Shown piece after piece: positions 34,629-46,667 of a stretch of DNA of 64,000 bases. Source of the stretch: Pseudocercospora fijiensis CIRAD86 (Eukaryota > Ascomycota > Dothideomycetes > Mycosphaerellales > Mycosphaerellaceae). Position 1 is the stretch's first letter, and every line of letters starts with the position of its first letter. The position numbers and the translations under genes were made by a program. The notes beneath the pieces were generated by a model that saw only the letters and a program-made list of their open reading frames with translations, did not search any database and was not told where the DNA came from. Location of the stretch: the NCBI RefSeq assembly GCF_000340215.1, contig NW_006921532.1:9205172-9269171 (forward strand). The letters are read 5' to 3'.

Positions 34629-36517
34629 ATGTCCGACAAACTCACTCGGTGCGTGCTGCGTGCTCACACCCCGGAATCACCCAGAAAACCACACAGCATC
34701 TGACTGAAGCCTACAGTATCGCCATTGTCAACTCGGACAAGTGCAAGCCCAAGAAATGCCGCCAGGAGTGTAAGAAGTCATGTCCTGTGGTGCGCACTGG
34801 CAAGCTGTGCATCGAAGTCGACCCCACCAGCAAAATCGCCTTCATTTCCGAACGACTATGCATAGGATGTGGTATCTGTCCCAAGAAGTGCCCATTCGAC
34901 GCCATCAACATCATCAACTTGCCCACCAACCTCGAGACTCAGGTCACTCACCGTTACAGCGCAAACTCCTTCAAACTGCACAGACTGCCTATGCCACGAC
35001 CGAATCAAGTGCTGGGTCTAGTAGGAACGAACGGCATCGGAAAGAGTACAGCATTGAAGATCTTGGCTGGAAAGCTGAAGCCAAACCTTGGAAGATATGA
35101 TAACCCACCGGACTGGGAAGAGATCTTGAAATACTTCAGAGGTTCTGAGTTGCAGAACTACTTCACCAAGATTCTCGAGGACAACCTCAAGGCCGTCACG
35201 AAGCCACAATACGTGGACCAGATCCCCAAGGCCGTCAAGGGCAAGAATCGTGCTGTCGGCGCCCTGATCACTGATCGTGCTCAGGTGGAACAAGAGAGAC
35301 TCGACGAAATCTGCGATGCCCTCGAGCTCAGGCCGGTCTGGGACCGTGACATTGATCTCCTCTCCGGTGGTGAGTTGCAGCGTTTTGCAATTGCCATGGT
35401 TTGCGTGCAGAAGGCCGATGTTTATATGTTCGACGAGCCATCGTCTTTCTTGGATGTCAAGCAGCGTCTTGCAGCTGGTCGTATTATTCGCACTCTACTC
35501 CGTCCCGACAACTATGTCATTGTGGTCGAGCACGACTTGTCTATCCTGGACTACCTCTCCGACTACATTTGCTGTCTCTATGGAAAGCCAGCTGTCTACG
35601 GCGTGGTGACTGCACCTTTCTCCGTCCGTGAAGGTATCAACATCTTCTTGGACGGTAACATTCCCACAGAGAATCTGCGTTTCCGCGAAGAGTCGCTCAC
35701 GTTCAAGGTTGGAGAGGCTGCAGATGAGTTTTTGATCAACAAGTCGCGCGACTATGGCTACCCAAAGATGACCAAGACCCAGGGATCTTTCCACCTTACT
35801 GTCGAGGCTGGTGCATTCACCGACTCTGAAATTGTGGTCATGATGGGTGAGAACGGAACTGGAAAGACGACCTTCTGTAAAATGCTGGCTGGAGCTTTGC
35901 AACCGGATGAGGGCAAGAAGATCCCTCCTATGAACATTTCCATGAAGCCGCAGAAGATCACGCCCAAGTTCACCGGAACAGTCCGTCAGCTTTTCTTCAA
36001 GAAGATCAAGGCCGCCTTCTTGAGCCCGCAATTCCAGACCGATGTCTACAAGCCGCTGAAGATGGATGACTTCATCGACCAAGAAGTTCAGAACTTGTCT
36101 GGTGGTGAATTGCAACGTGTCGCCATCGTCCTTGCGCTCGGATTGCCTGCCGACATCTACCTCATCGATGAGCCGTCTGCCTACCTGGACTCCGAACAGC
36201 GTATCATCGCTGCCCGCGTGATCAAGCGATTCATCATGCACGCCAAGAAGACCGCATTCGTCGTCGAGCACGATTTCATCATGGCCACCTATCTCGCCGA
36301 TCGTGTCATTGTCTTCGACGGCCAGCCATCCGTCAAGGCTCGTGCGAACACCCCAGAGAGTTTGTTGACCGGATGCAACAGCTTCTTGAAGAATTTGGAC
36401 GTCACTTTCCGACGTGATCCCAATACTTTCCGACCAAGAATTAACAAGTACAACTCCCAGCTCGACGCCGACCAGAAGAGCAACGGGAACTACTTCTTCT
36501 TGGAGGATGATTCCTGA
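34629..36517 (+). CDS. RLI1: Ribosome-recycling ABC-Fe/S ATPase Rli1/ABCE1
   Basis: An essential cytosolic twin-ATPase that splits ribosomes after termination and acts with eRF1/Dom34 and in initiation. Exons 34629-34648 (MSDKLT) and 34717-36517 join in frame (CG|T) across a 68-nt intron to give 606 aa, the normal length. Two 4Fe-4S clusters: [14 protein letters not shown] and [13 protein letters not shown] near residues 16-70. NBD1: Walker [10 protein letters not shown] (about 110), signature LSGGELQRF (about 221), [11 protein letters not shown]2: GENGTGKTT (about 384), [10 protein letters not shown] (about 468), DEPSAYLD. The longer frame open from 34,226 is upstream noncoding sequence plus intron; the MSDKLT start matches the family's N-terminus. 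All catalytic residues are present. Confidence 0.96.
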
Positions 36518-37439
36518 AAGATGCCGCGGAGGTTGTGATGAAAATGAGAAATGCTATTAGCGCAGCAAAGAAAGGCTCCAAGTTTGGCACCAAGCGCAAG
36601 CGATCCATCAAAAGCGGCGCCGATGAAGCACTCGAGCAGGACGCCGCCGGCGAGGACGAAGATGATGTCGAGATCGGTCTGCAGTGCAGAGTTCCTTCAC
36701 CATCACGTCCTGCCAGGAAAGTTCAACTGTTGCTGGGCTAAATGACCATGTCATGATGTGAATGAGTGATGAGTATTAACTGCTGTGTTTCGACATGCTT
36801 GTATGTTGTGCAGGCATATAAAGATCACACACGAGGACCCTTGTGGTCGAAAGCGATCGCATACGTATGCGAAATGAGGTGCCAGCGAAGCTGCTTACCG
36901 CCAGCTGTCGCGGCGTACGAGAGGAACGAACAGGAATAATGATCAGTGGAGTTACGTACCAAGAGATGAACACGCTCATTTGCTCTCGGTAGGTAGCTGC
37001 TTGTACTGAATTAGCGCCTGCACGCAATTTACGTACCAAAATTATACAACGACACTCGTTTGCATGAAAGATCTCTCAACGCTGCTGCTAGTTTGCCTCA
37101 GTAATTTAGTCAGGTACGCTATGGGTTGGCACGTACGACCTCGAATATTAAACCACAACCACACCTGCACTTCTTCCTTCCCGATCTCGGTAACATTAGG
37201 GTGTGTTGATGCGTTGTTGCATGTTGTCAATGACTGGTTGGCGTCCTGTCGCATGTCTCTCTCGCGCGGGCGGCTTGCTTTAGTACCAATGCCATCAAGG
37301 AGGATCAGGACGCACCAAAATATCTCGACTTCTCAGGAACCACACCATCTTTGCTCCTCGATGATACGTACCAGCCACTCTAACCTTTCAGATCCAACCC
37401 ACTTTGCGCTACTTCGCGGCTGCCTGCTTCATTGATATC
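36518..37439. other. Convergent intergenic region, nothing recognised
   Basis: It holds the 3' flanks of RLI1 (plus) and PRP40 (minus). A 68-codon basic frame at 36,535-36,741 starts 17 bp after the RLI1 stop and looks like 3' UTR. No tRNA, snoRNA box or repeat was recognised. Confidence 0.4.
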
Positions 37440-39783
37440 CTACACTTCCTCGATCTCGCCTTCTTCAGAGCCACTCTGCAGCTCTGGAGGCTCTTCCTTG
37501 AGGAGACTTGGTTCAGGGGAGTGGGTTCGGCGTGGACGCTGTAATTTGTTAGCAACAATCAATCAAAAGACGTCTTGCAAGCTTTCTGCTCACCTTGTTG
37601 TCGCGTCTGCTGCTCATGCTTCCATCTGACTCGCGCCTCTTCCTGACTGAAGGAGGCCTGCTGCCCACTTGATCCTCATCGCCGTAGTCAAGCGTGCGGC
37701 CCTTGTCGCGGGGATCAGCACGGCTCAGATAATTACGCTCACGTTCATGTTCGCGCTCGCGGCGCTCTCGCTCATACATATCGCGTGGATCTGGTCGACG
37801 ACGATCGTCGCGGCGGTCATCGTATCTGTCGTCTCGGCGGTCGCGTGGCGGAGGCGTCAGTCCGAATGAGGCCTTCCTATACTGTCTCTCACGATCTGCC
37901 TGCGCCTTACGCCTGTCAGCTTCGTATGCATCGACTTCTGGTGTGCGTGTGCGGTGGCGGCGTTCGCGGTCTCCTCTGTCACGCTCTCGATCATCTCGAC
38001 GTCGGTCCCTGCTGCGCTCGCGACGGCGATCGCGTTCATGATCCTCACGCTCTCTAAGCCGCGTCATAAACTTATCATAAGCTCGTCGCCTAACTTCCTC
38101 ATCGGCATTGTCGAAGTCACGCATGCCTACAAGTCGTGATGCGATGTCGTCGTAACTGTCAGAAATAGCGACAGGCGGAGTCAGCTTCTTCATAGCAGAA
38201 CGGAGATTGTCAACTGCCACTTTCTGGTGACGCTCAGCCTCGATCTTGTCATCATCAGCCCGGCGCTTGACCTTCTCCATCAAGCGATCGTAGATCATAT
38301 GGAGGTCGTCTTCAGCGTATTTCGCTGTCTTCGGATGAGACCGCATAACTTCCAAAAACTCTTGTACGGATGTTTCAAGTGTCATTTCCCAGCGCTTGTC
38401 TTCAAGCACATCGAGGGCGTCGTTTCGCTTCGAGCGTAGCTTGCGCTCCTCGTCTTCAACCACATCCCAGAACAGCTCAATGGCCTCGCTGCCCTGTTGT
38501 ACGCCAAGGTATGCGAGGAATCGCTCGTCGTCCTTGATTTGCGGGAAGAGATCCTGCCACTTGGTGCCGGCCTTGATTCTGCCCTCTCGAAGCTTCTCAT
38601 GCAGAAGCTGCTTGTAGCTATCGCGAGCTTGCCGCTGGCGGCGGTATTTATTCCTCTTCTCCGTCTGAATAGCATCATTGGCGACTCGTTCCAAGGCCTT
38701 CATGTGACTTTCATAAGCCAAGAAGATGTCGACTTTTGGCAAGTCCTTGAATGTGTCATCAGAGACAAATCGCTCGTTGCTCATGATCTTATCTTCGGCG
38801 TCAGCCCATCTTGTGTCGGGGTCAATAATCAGCACCTTGAGCATTTTATCTAGCTCCTGCATAGCAACTTTCCGCCGGGCTGTCTCCTCTTCGACATGCT
38901 TCTTTTTCAGCTCCAAAATGTACTCATCGAAGATACGGCGACGCTCGTCTTCGTCACCCGCACTCTTGAACACCGCTTCACGCTCAATGACCGGTCGAGC
39001 AGTTTTCCAGCGGGTGTAGTGATCGATCTCATCGTGCGTTGACAGCATGCGACGGAACTCTTCGCGCACTCTTGTCTTGCGCTCTTTCTCTTTCTCTTTC
39101 TCTTGAGCTTTCACCTCTGCCTGATACTTCTCGAACGCGATCTTGCGGTCCTTGGGATCCTTGATTGCGCGGTATTCGCGATCGCGGATGACAATTCTTA
39201 GAGCGTCATGCCAGTCGGTCTCGGCAGTGATGTTGTTGCGCTTCAAAAGCTTGAAGAAGGCCTCTTCCGCCTGCTCGGGAGTAGCGTAGTCGGGTTCGTC
39301 GGTCTTCACAGGCATTGGGCCTCGGAAGCCCATACTTTCCTGTCTTACCTCCCATGGCATACCGCCACCCCCACCGCCCCTGTCACCACGTGGTCCATCA
39401 AATGATGGCTTCTGCGGCAGACCATGGCCACGATCATCTCTCCGATCACGACCGCCAAAATCTCGATCACCTCCAAAACTAGATCCACCACCACCGGCCA
39501 CAAAGTCAGGTCGACCGTTCTGCTGCGCTTGCTGCTGGCGCGCAAGTTCCGGCGGAAGTGTCCATGTCGTCTGTTTGGTGAGCTTGTTGTAGTAGTAAGT
39601 CCTGCCATCCTGAGTCTTGGCCTCGGCCCAATCTGCTGCATTGCCTGTGCTTGGTGTCACTGGCGTTGCAGGCGGCTCGGAGTCGTCGAAATCGGCAGGC
39701 TTGGTCCACGTTGTTTCTTTGGTCTGCTTGTTGAAGTAATATGTCCTGCCGTCGGCGGTCTGCGCCGAGCCCCAGACACTCAT
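37440..39783 (-). CDS. PRP40: U1 snRNP pre-mRNA processing factor Prp40
   Basis: A WW/FF-domain protein that bridges the U1 snRNP at the 5' splice site to branch-point proteins and the Pol II CTD. Exon 1 is 39783-37594 (730 codons); after a 55-nt intron (GTGAGC...TTACAG), exon 2 is 37538-37440 (33 codons with stop). Total 762 aa. Two WW domains: residues 2-30 (WGSAQTADGRTYYFNKQTKE...W) and 50-78 (WAEAKTQDGRTYYYNKLTKQ...W). A Gly/Asp/Arg-rich linker follows. FF repeats span about 165-580, for example AEEAFFKLLKRNNI and EKYQAEVKAQEKE. The C-terminus is a long Arg/Asp/Glu-rich RD-type tail ending SGSEEGEIEEV. Without splicing the frame ends in an unrelated LARRLLIDCC. Head-to-head with the gene at 40,503. 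Confidence 0.93.
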
Positions 39784-40502
39784 CTTACTATGGACCTGCT
39801 GGCGCGCCGATGCAGCTCAATGCCAATGTGTTGCACGCCACGCGTGTGCCTTGAGCCTACACGATGGCAATATCGCGACACGTTGGGGTGCAAAGGCTGT
39901 GGTGCGGTGTGCTGCGAGGTTGGAGCTCGAGATTTCTCCATGCAGCCAATGGAGCAGAAGTCTGCGTTGGATCACCGCGATTTCTGGCTCCGAACTCTCA
40001 CGCCACGCTACGCTACTTCACCTCCCACTCCCACTAAGGTACTTTCCACAATCTGCCGACCGGCAACATGAGATCGTGACTTGCAGCTGCCCGCGCAGGA
40101 GCTGCCGCGTGCGCATCGTCGCAACCACGAACCCTTGTCGTCGCCACGAAGGGACACCCGACCATCAGAGCCTCCTCTGCCCATGTCCGCTGCGCAAGCG
40201 GCCCAAGCCCACGCCACACGCTGCAGTCAAACATCCTGCGCGTTGGGCTGCAATCTAAATCCAAATCCACCTATCGTACCCATTCCTTCCAGGATACCGT
40301 CAGATACATCCTGCTTTTCAAGTGTCACTACCATCGATGCAGATCGCAAGAACTGCCTTCACCTCGTAGGCGGCCCCAAACGTGGCCCATGTGACCTGCG
40401 TGCCGTTTTGACAGCCAGTCCCGGGTGAGGAATGCAGTTCTTACATAGGTCGCGCTGTCGCCCGGGCGAGCGTCAGACCAGTGATACTGCACCAAACAAT
40501 GC
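39784..40502. promoter_or_regulatory. Divergent intergenic region PRP40/small gene
   Basis: About 720 bp between two opposing starts, GC-rich with no repeats. Short overlapping frames on both strands show no family resemblance. Promoters of both genes are expected here; no individual site was recognised. Confidence 0.4.
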
Positions 40503-41058
40503 ATGAAATGGCTCCTTGACAACGATCACCGACTCATGGACCAAGCGGCTGTAGTTCCACTATACACCTACCACCAATGGCCGGATCAAAAGCCTCCGGC
40601 TATTCAATACAAGCCTCGACCCTTGCCATATCAGCTTCCTCCACAGCATCTTGCTATCCCGTCTGGCTTCTCTGCTCCCATTCCTACCATACCACTCGCC
40701 GCACCTCTGCCATTCGTTTGGGATCCTCTCAACCATGACTACTTTTGCTACGAACCAGAGACAACGTGCTTCGTCTACTTCAAGATCGGAAGAGTATATT
40801 ACGACGAACTGAAACGAGAGCACTACCGTCCGGCCGTCCCGGAAGCTCTGAACTTTTCGAAATCTTATCCGACCTGTGCGTGAATTCACAAGACGCGTCT
40901 TGCCGAGAACACATGCTGACATTGCACTGCTTCGACCAGACCGGGTCTATCAAAATGGCGAAGTCATGTTCTATGACCCGCGCAGAAAAGACTGGTATGC
41001 ATACGACCTGAAATACCGCCGCATCGTCTGGCGCGATCAAAGATGGTGGCCGATGTGA
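40503..41058 (+). CDS. Small uncharacterised Tyr/Trp-rich protein
   Basis: Two frames join across a 64-nt intron (donor GTGCGT at 40,876, acceptor ACCAG ending 40,939). This gives 492 nt, 163 aa, ending in WRDQRWWPM. The N-terminal half is Pro-rich (PAIQYKPRPLPYQLPPQH). The C-terminal half has two similar aromatic segments, FVWDPLNHDYFCYEPE and VMFYDPRRKDWYAYDL, which may be an internal duplication. ATG 40535 is an alternative start. The stop codon lies within a few bases of the first recognisable transposon sequence, so the native 3' flank has probably been replaced. No family recognised. Confidence 0.55.
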
Positions 41059-41450
41059 AGTAAGTCTCCAACTTCTTCATATCGTCGGTCTGCCGGGTCT
41101 CGGGGAATGCGTTCTATTGCCCGTGTAGATTTGCAAATTAGGCATGTACACTCCCCCTTCTTAGCCTTGATCTGAGCCTTAGTACATGCCATGCCTGTGC
41201 TACAGTTAGCTAGCTTCATCATTCTGTAGGCACTAAGGTGTCCTAGAGATCGATAAGTAACCTAGAATGGTTCATTATCGAAATCTATTTTAGCGACAGT
41301 TAGATGTTCGACGGCGGCTATCTCTGTTAGAGTGTTAGCTACATCTAGGACCGATGCAAGTTAGACATAATAGAGATTGTTAATTAGCTTTGCCTTGCTA
41401 ATACGAAATCCATTATTAACACAGAAGGTCATTTTACTATTGCCCTAAGC
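41059..41450 (-). mobile_element. Ty1/copia relic, left piece (pre-integrase region)
   Basis: On the minus strand the frame reads YRSLGHLSAYRMMKLAN and then CTCLICKSTRAIERIPRD, matching the GAG-pre-integrase H-x3-H and C-x2-C zinc-binding region of copia polyproteins (LGHLS; C-x2-C then basic residues). The sequence breaks off near 41,060, before the integrase core, so integrase, reverse transcriptase, RNase H and the 3' LTR are missing. CpA and TpG are largely retained in 41,060-41,250, so this edge escaped RIP. The other copia piece is at 48,117-50,531. Confidence 0.7.
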
Positions 41451-41637
41451 TGTAAAGGGCTACGCCCTAGGTAGAAAGCGCTAGCCTTAGGCATTCGGCC
41501 TACGCGACTCTAACCTACTGCTTAGCGCTTAGCGTACCGCACAAAACTATTCGGATTCACGTAGATAGACTTAGCTCTTTATCGAACCTATTGAGTCTTA
41601 TATCTAGCATCTACGTACGCGTTGCTTACCCGTAATA
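41451..41637 (+). repeat. 5' LTR of the gypsy element
   Basis: It starts TGTAAAGGGCTACGCC and ends CCCGTAATA. It aligns end to end with the 3' LTR at the same length; differences are few and mostly C/T or A/G transitions of RIP type. It retains the terminal TG, while the terminal CA has become TA. Confidence 0.95.
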
Positions 41638-41744
41638 TTAGGTTCGATCTTTATTATAGAAAACGCTAAGGTTCGCTAGGAACCCGAGTAAGATAGCTAG
41701 GGGAACGCTGCCCCTACTACGCTAGAGATAACTAGGGATGAGAT

Positions 41745-42790
41745 TTATCGCGCCTTCGAGAGTCTCTATACTAGGTAATAGACAATAGAAGCCTAGCTAT
41801 AAGCTACGCGCTCCGCGCTCTAATAGGCGGAAGCATCTCGCTAGGCCGGGCCTACCGAAACTAGTACGATACGAGATTAGTCTACGAACGAGATCCTAAA
41901 AGGACTCCTAGAAACCCTCTCGGCTACCGGCTAAAGTATAACGGCGTTACGCGAATAGAAGCTACTATCGTAGGACGGAAAAGCTAAGACGTTTCGGGAC
42001 TACCTACTACGACTAAGAAGTTCGTACCGAGTTCGTTCCGGGTTGAAACTAAAGCTCTCCGAAGATTACTACTAGGACACTATCTACGATACTCTACCGG
42101 CGAAGGAACGCGCCCGGATACGCTACTTCTAGGAAAGAGGAAGCCTTACGAAAGGAAAGGACCCCGAGGCTTTCTTCTAGTAACTTAAGGACGTCTTCGC
42201 GGACAGCAACGAAGCCGCTAAAGCACTAGAGCAACTCTAAGCCCTAAGATATACTTAGGGACAACCCTAGTACGACTACTAGCTAGAATTCGACGGCCTC
42301 CTACTAAGCGTAGGTAGAGACCGCTAGACCGACGATACGAAAATCGGATATCTAAAGAATACCTTCTCGAACGCGGCTAAGACTTATACCGCCGCCGTAC
42401 TAAAGATCAAGGATTACTACCTCTACGTAGAGGAAGTCGAGCGAATTATAACGAACCTCGAGTCGACGGACTAGTTTAAACAAGCTACGAAACGCTAGCA
42501 AGAAAGGAAGAAGGAGACCGCGAGCCCTTCGGTAGTTATCCCGCCTTATACGGCTCCCGCGGCGAACCCGAAGGTCGACTCCGACGGGGACGTAGTTATA
42601 AACCCCGCCTAAACGAACGCCTTCTATAAGAAGAACCGCGGAGGTTAGTAAGGAACAGTAGGGAAGCCTAGGGCTAAATAGGTCGACTCTATAGAGAGAG
42701 AGAAACGTAAGGAGAAGAGGCTCTACTTCCGCTACGGAGCGAGCGGGCACCGTATTCGCGACTGCCCGTACGCACCGCCGGTTTAACCTA
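41745..42790 (+). pseudogene. gag of the gypsy element, RIP-broken
   Basis: A degenerate frame encoding a retrotransposon Gag with the capsid-like helical region (KTFRDYLLRLRSSYRV; DPEAFFQQLKDVFADS-type sequence with stops). It ends in a zinc knuckle at about 42,721-42,771 that now reads YFRYGASGHRIRDC. The first two Cys of the C-x2-C-x4-H-x4-C motif are Tyr codons (TAC from TGC). RIP has therefore destroyed the knuckle by missense as well as by stops. Confidence 0.85.
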
Positions 42791-42949
42791 CTAAGATTAG
42801 CGTTACCTCCGTATAACCTATACTAGAAGACGCGGAGGATTAGTCGGACTTAAGCAGTTCCGACTCGGGAAAAGAGTAACTCTCGCTTAGAGTTAGGAGT
42901 CGAGAGTAGATAAAGTACGGGTAAGGAAATAGGAAGAAGTCAAAAAGGA

Positions 42950-45900
42950 TATAAACGGGAACCTTATATATACCGATATAGTCCTCGAAAATAACGTCGG
43001 AACTTCTACTCTTATCGACGAAGGATGCTAGTACTACGCTATAATTAATACGGGCCTAGCTAAAGGCCTCGGGCTTAGCTATATTAGCCGAGAGTCCCGA
43101 GAAGTAAAAGGAGCGTCGTCTACGATATAGGACGCGAAGATTGTCGGAGTCGTCGCCTTCTAGATAGAAATCAACGGGTTCCGGTAGATAGTATACGCTT
43201 ACGTCGTACTAGGATTAGCCTTCCCCCTTATCCTAGGGAACCTATAGAAGGTATATAACAAGGTTAGGACCGCGCCCGAAAAGCGTCGGTACTATTACGG
43301 GAGGGCCCGGTTTTAGGTTAACGAAGGGCGTTACTACCGCGAATTCGATATAAGCGGGAACATCGCTACGATCGACGCTACTAGGAGCCTGCTTACCGCT
43401 ACAATTGCCGAGGATATTAAAAAGGCCCTAAAGACAAAAGAATATCCGACGATCGAGGAGCTAAAGAAAAAGCTACCTCCGGAGGTTCGCGATATAGCCG
43501 CGCTATTTTATTAAAGGGAAGCCGATAAGTTAGCGCCCTATCGCCCCGGCATCGACTATACGATAGAACTCCGTAAAAACCTAGACGGATCCTAGCCGCA
43601 ACTCCCCTAGGGCCCGCTCTATAGTATATCGAAGTAGGAGCTCTTAGTCTTACGAAAGTCACTCGACGAACTCCTAAAGAAGGGATTTATTAGACCTACG
43701 AACTCCGAGGTAGCGGCGCCCGTGTTGTTCGTTAAGAAGCCCGGCGGTAGGCTCCGGTTCTGCTACGACTATAGGGCGCTTAACGCTCTAACGAAGCAAG
43801 ACAGATACCCCCTCCTACTAATCCCGGATACTATAAGGAACCTTACGGAGGCCCGGTAGTTAACTAAGGTTAACGTAGTCTTAGCCTTTTACAAGATTAG
43901 AATAGCAAAAGGACACGAGTATAAGACGGCCTTCCGGACTAGGCTAGGCTCGTTCGAATAGCTAGTATGCCCGTTTAGTTTGTCCGGAGCCCCGGCTACA
44001 TTTTAACGGTATATTAACACTCTCCTACGGGAGTATCTAGACGACTTCGCGTTAGCGTATATAGACGACGTAGTTATCTACTCGAGCGGGTTAAGGGAAG
44101 ACTATTTCCGTAAGGTAAGGGCGGTTCTTAAGAAGCTTTAGGACGGAGGCCTTTACCTCGATATCAAAAAGAGCGAATTCGCCTAGAAAAAGATTAAGTA
44201 CCTAGGATTTATCGTCTACGCCGACGGAGGAGGAGTATTAGCCGACCCCGAAAAGGTAGAAGCCGTACAAAAATAGGTGGCACCTAAGACCTAAAAGGAA
44301 GTTCGTCGTTTCTTAGGATTTACGAACTACTACCGCATATTCGTACCGAACTATTCTAAGATCTCCGCACTACTAACCGCGCTTACCGGTAAGGGAACCC
44401 CGTTCTCTTAGGGAGAAGAGTAGGACAAAGCGTTCGAGACGCTAAAGGACAAATTTTATCGCGCCCCGGTACTTACCTAGTAGGACCCGTCCCTTCCTAC
44501 CTTTCTTAAGACGGATTGCAGCGGGTTCGCGATTAGGGGCGCCCTCGTCTAAGAAAAGGCGGGAATCCGCCGACCGGTAGGCTTCTTTTCGAAGAAACTA
44601 AACAAGGCGGAGATTAATTACGATATCTACGACAAGGAAATGCTCGTAGTCGTATCTAGTATTAAGTTTTAGGACTCCGAGCTAAAATTATATAGCCCCT
44701 TTACGATTTGGACGGACTATAAGAACCTAGAATACTTTATAGTAAAGCGCTAGCTGTCCGAAAGACAGATCCGATAGTAGGAAGAACTAGCGAAGCACTA
44801 GTTTACCTTAGTCTACCGGCCGGGAATCGAAGCTATTCTGCCGGATACCCTATCGAGGAGAGAACAAGATACGTTAGGCTAAGACGATAAGCTTTCGAGG
44901 TTCCGGAGATTCTTAGAGCCGGACCTCTCCCTAAACTAGCCGGAAAGCGTCTAGATTTCTAGTGCTACTATCCGTAGCTTCCCGCGTACTATAAAGGCGA
45001 GCTCGGTGTCCCTACTCGCGAACGAAACGGAGCCCGCGTAGCCTTCGCCGGAAAGCGCTAAACTATTCTAGGACCTAGAGATAAACGATATATAGAAGAG
45101 CATTATCGAGAAAGATACGGTATACTAGACGGTAGTACGGAAAGTCCGTAAGGGGTATAGAACATTGCAACCGGAAATTAAAGCAAAGATTTAGATCGGG
45201 GATTATATAATAGACCCTAAGGGGTTCCTTCGCTACCGCGGTAAGCTCTAGGTTCTAGGAGCCCTAGCGACGACGGAAACCGAATACAAAGATATAGGGG
45301 CCGAGGAACTATAGTAGGACGTGCTACGTACGAAGATTATCTAGTCGATCTACGACTCGCCGCTCTACGGCTACCCTAGCCGGGATTCTACTGCTTCTAT
45401 ACTAGGTCGCGACTTTTATTAGCCGCTATAGTCGAAGCAGGTACGGCAATTCCTACGGAACTGTAACTATTATAGACGTAATAAGGTATAGAGGGAATAC
45501 AAACACGGCCTCCTAAAACTACTGCCGGTACCCGACCGTTTCTTCTAGGAAATCTCGATAGACTTTATAACTAACCTACCGGAGTCGGATAGGAACCGGT
45601 ATCTATAGGTAATTAAAGACCGCCTTAGCAAATAGATCGCCCTTATCGGTACTCCCTCTATAAAGGTAGAGGAATACGCGGTTTTGTTTCTAAAATACTA
45701 GATTAGGTATTACGGACTACTACGTACTATTACTAGCGATAGAGGTACGAATTGGATAAGCACTTTCTAGAAGGAGATATATCGACTACTTAGCGTAAAG
45801 CAGAGGTTAAGCTCCGCCTACTACCTACAAACCGACGGGGGTCCGGAGCGCGCAAACTAGGATATATAAGCGTACCTACGGAACTATATTAACTAGATAC

Positions 45901-46667
45901 AGTCCGATTGGAACTAATAGCTTCCTACGGCGGAACTCGCGTTTAACGGTAGATACTAAGCGGGGCTAGGAATAAGCTCTTTCTTCGCGACTTACGGTTA
46001 CGAATCTACCTCCCCCGTTGCGTTAGAAGAGGACCTAGCGATCGACCGACGGCTAACTACGGCGAAACGGGCGGAGGAGTTCGTAGACAAGATTAAGAAG
46101 ATCTTAGATCTATACTAAGTATAGATAGCGGAAGCCGTACAGAAACAAGAGGACAGCGCGAATAAGACTAGAACTCTAGCGCCGGTATATCGTATCGGAG
46201 ACAAGGTCTAGCTCGACCTAAGGAACTACTAGACTAGCAGACTAAAGAAGAGCCTCGACTCGAAATACGCTAAGTATACGGTAGAAGAGGTATTATCGCC
46301 TATCTTAGTACGACTCTCGGGGATACCTAGCAATATTTACCCGGTATTCTATACCGACCTTCTAAGACTCGCGAGCCGGGACCCCCTTCTAGGATAGGTA
46401 ACCGACGACGAACAGCCGGACCCTATCTTATTCGAGACGCATAAAGAATAGTAGGTCGAAGAAATCCTATACGCCCGGAAAAAGAAGCGGGGCCGAGGAC
46501 GAGAAGCACTTGTAAAATAGAGCGGGTACTACGAGCCTACGTAGGAACCCCTAGACTATATCGCGGATACCTCCGCGCTAGACGACTTCGAAGCGAAATA
46601 TAGACAAATCGAGGAGAACGACGGGCCTCTAGGAGATTAGGAGAAGAGAGGAAAACGGAAGAAATAA
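42950..46667 (+). pseudogene. pol of the gypsy chromovirus, RIP-broken
   Basis: Domain order read across RIP stops: aspartic protease (TLIDEGC, near 43,010); reverse transcriptase with [11 protein letters not shown] and the catalytic YIDDVVIYS at 44,058-44,084; RNase H (LKTDCSGFAIRGALV, about 44,500); integrase zinc-finger remnant (about 45,430-45,480) and catalytic core with IDFIT, ITSDRGTNW (about 45,735) and TDGGPERAN (about 45,830-45,860) supplying D, D and E. A C-terminal chromodomain lies at about 46,440-46,620 (EEILYARKKKRGR ... SGYYEP ... LDDFEAKY). It ends at TAA 46665-46667. The chromodomain places it among chromoviruses, which target heterochromatin marks. Confidence 0.92.

Noticed and set aside
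35495..36271. 258-codon minus-strand frame inside RLI1
   Set aside because: Antisense shadow of NBD1/NBD2 of RLI1; no motif.
36535..36741. Small basic protein immediately after RLI1
   Set aside because: It starts 17 bp after the RLI1 stop, overlaps another open frame and has no family features; most likely 3' UTR.
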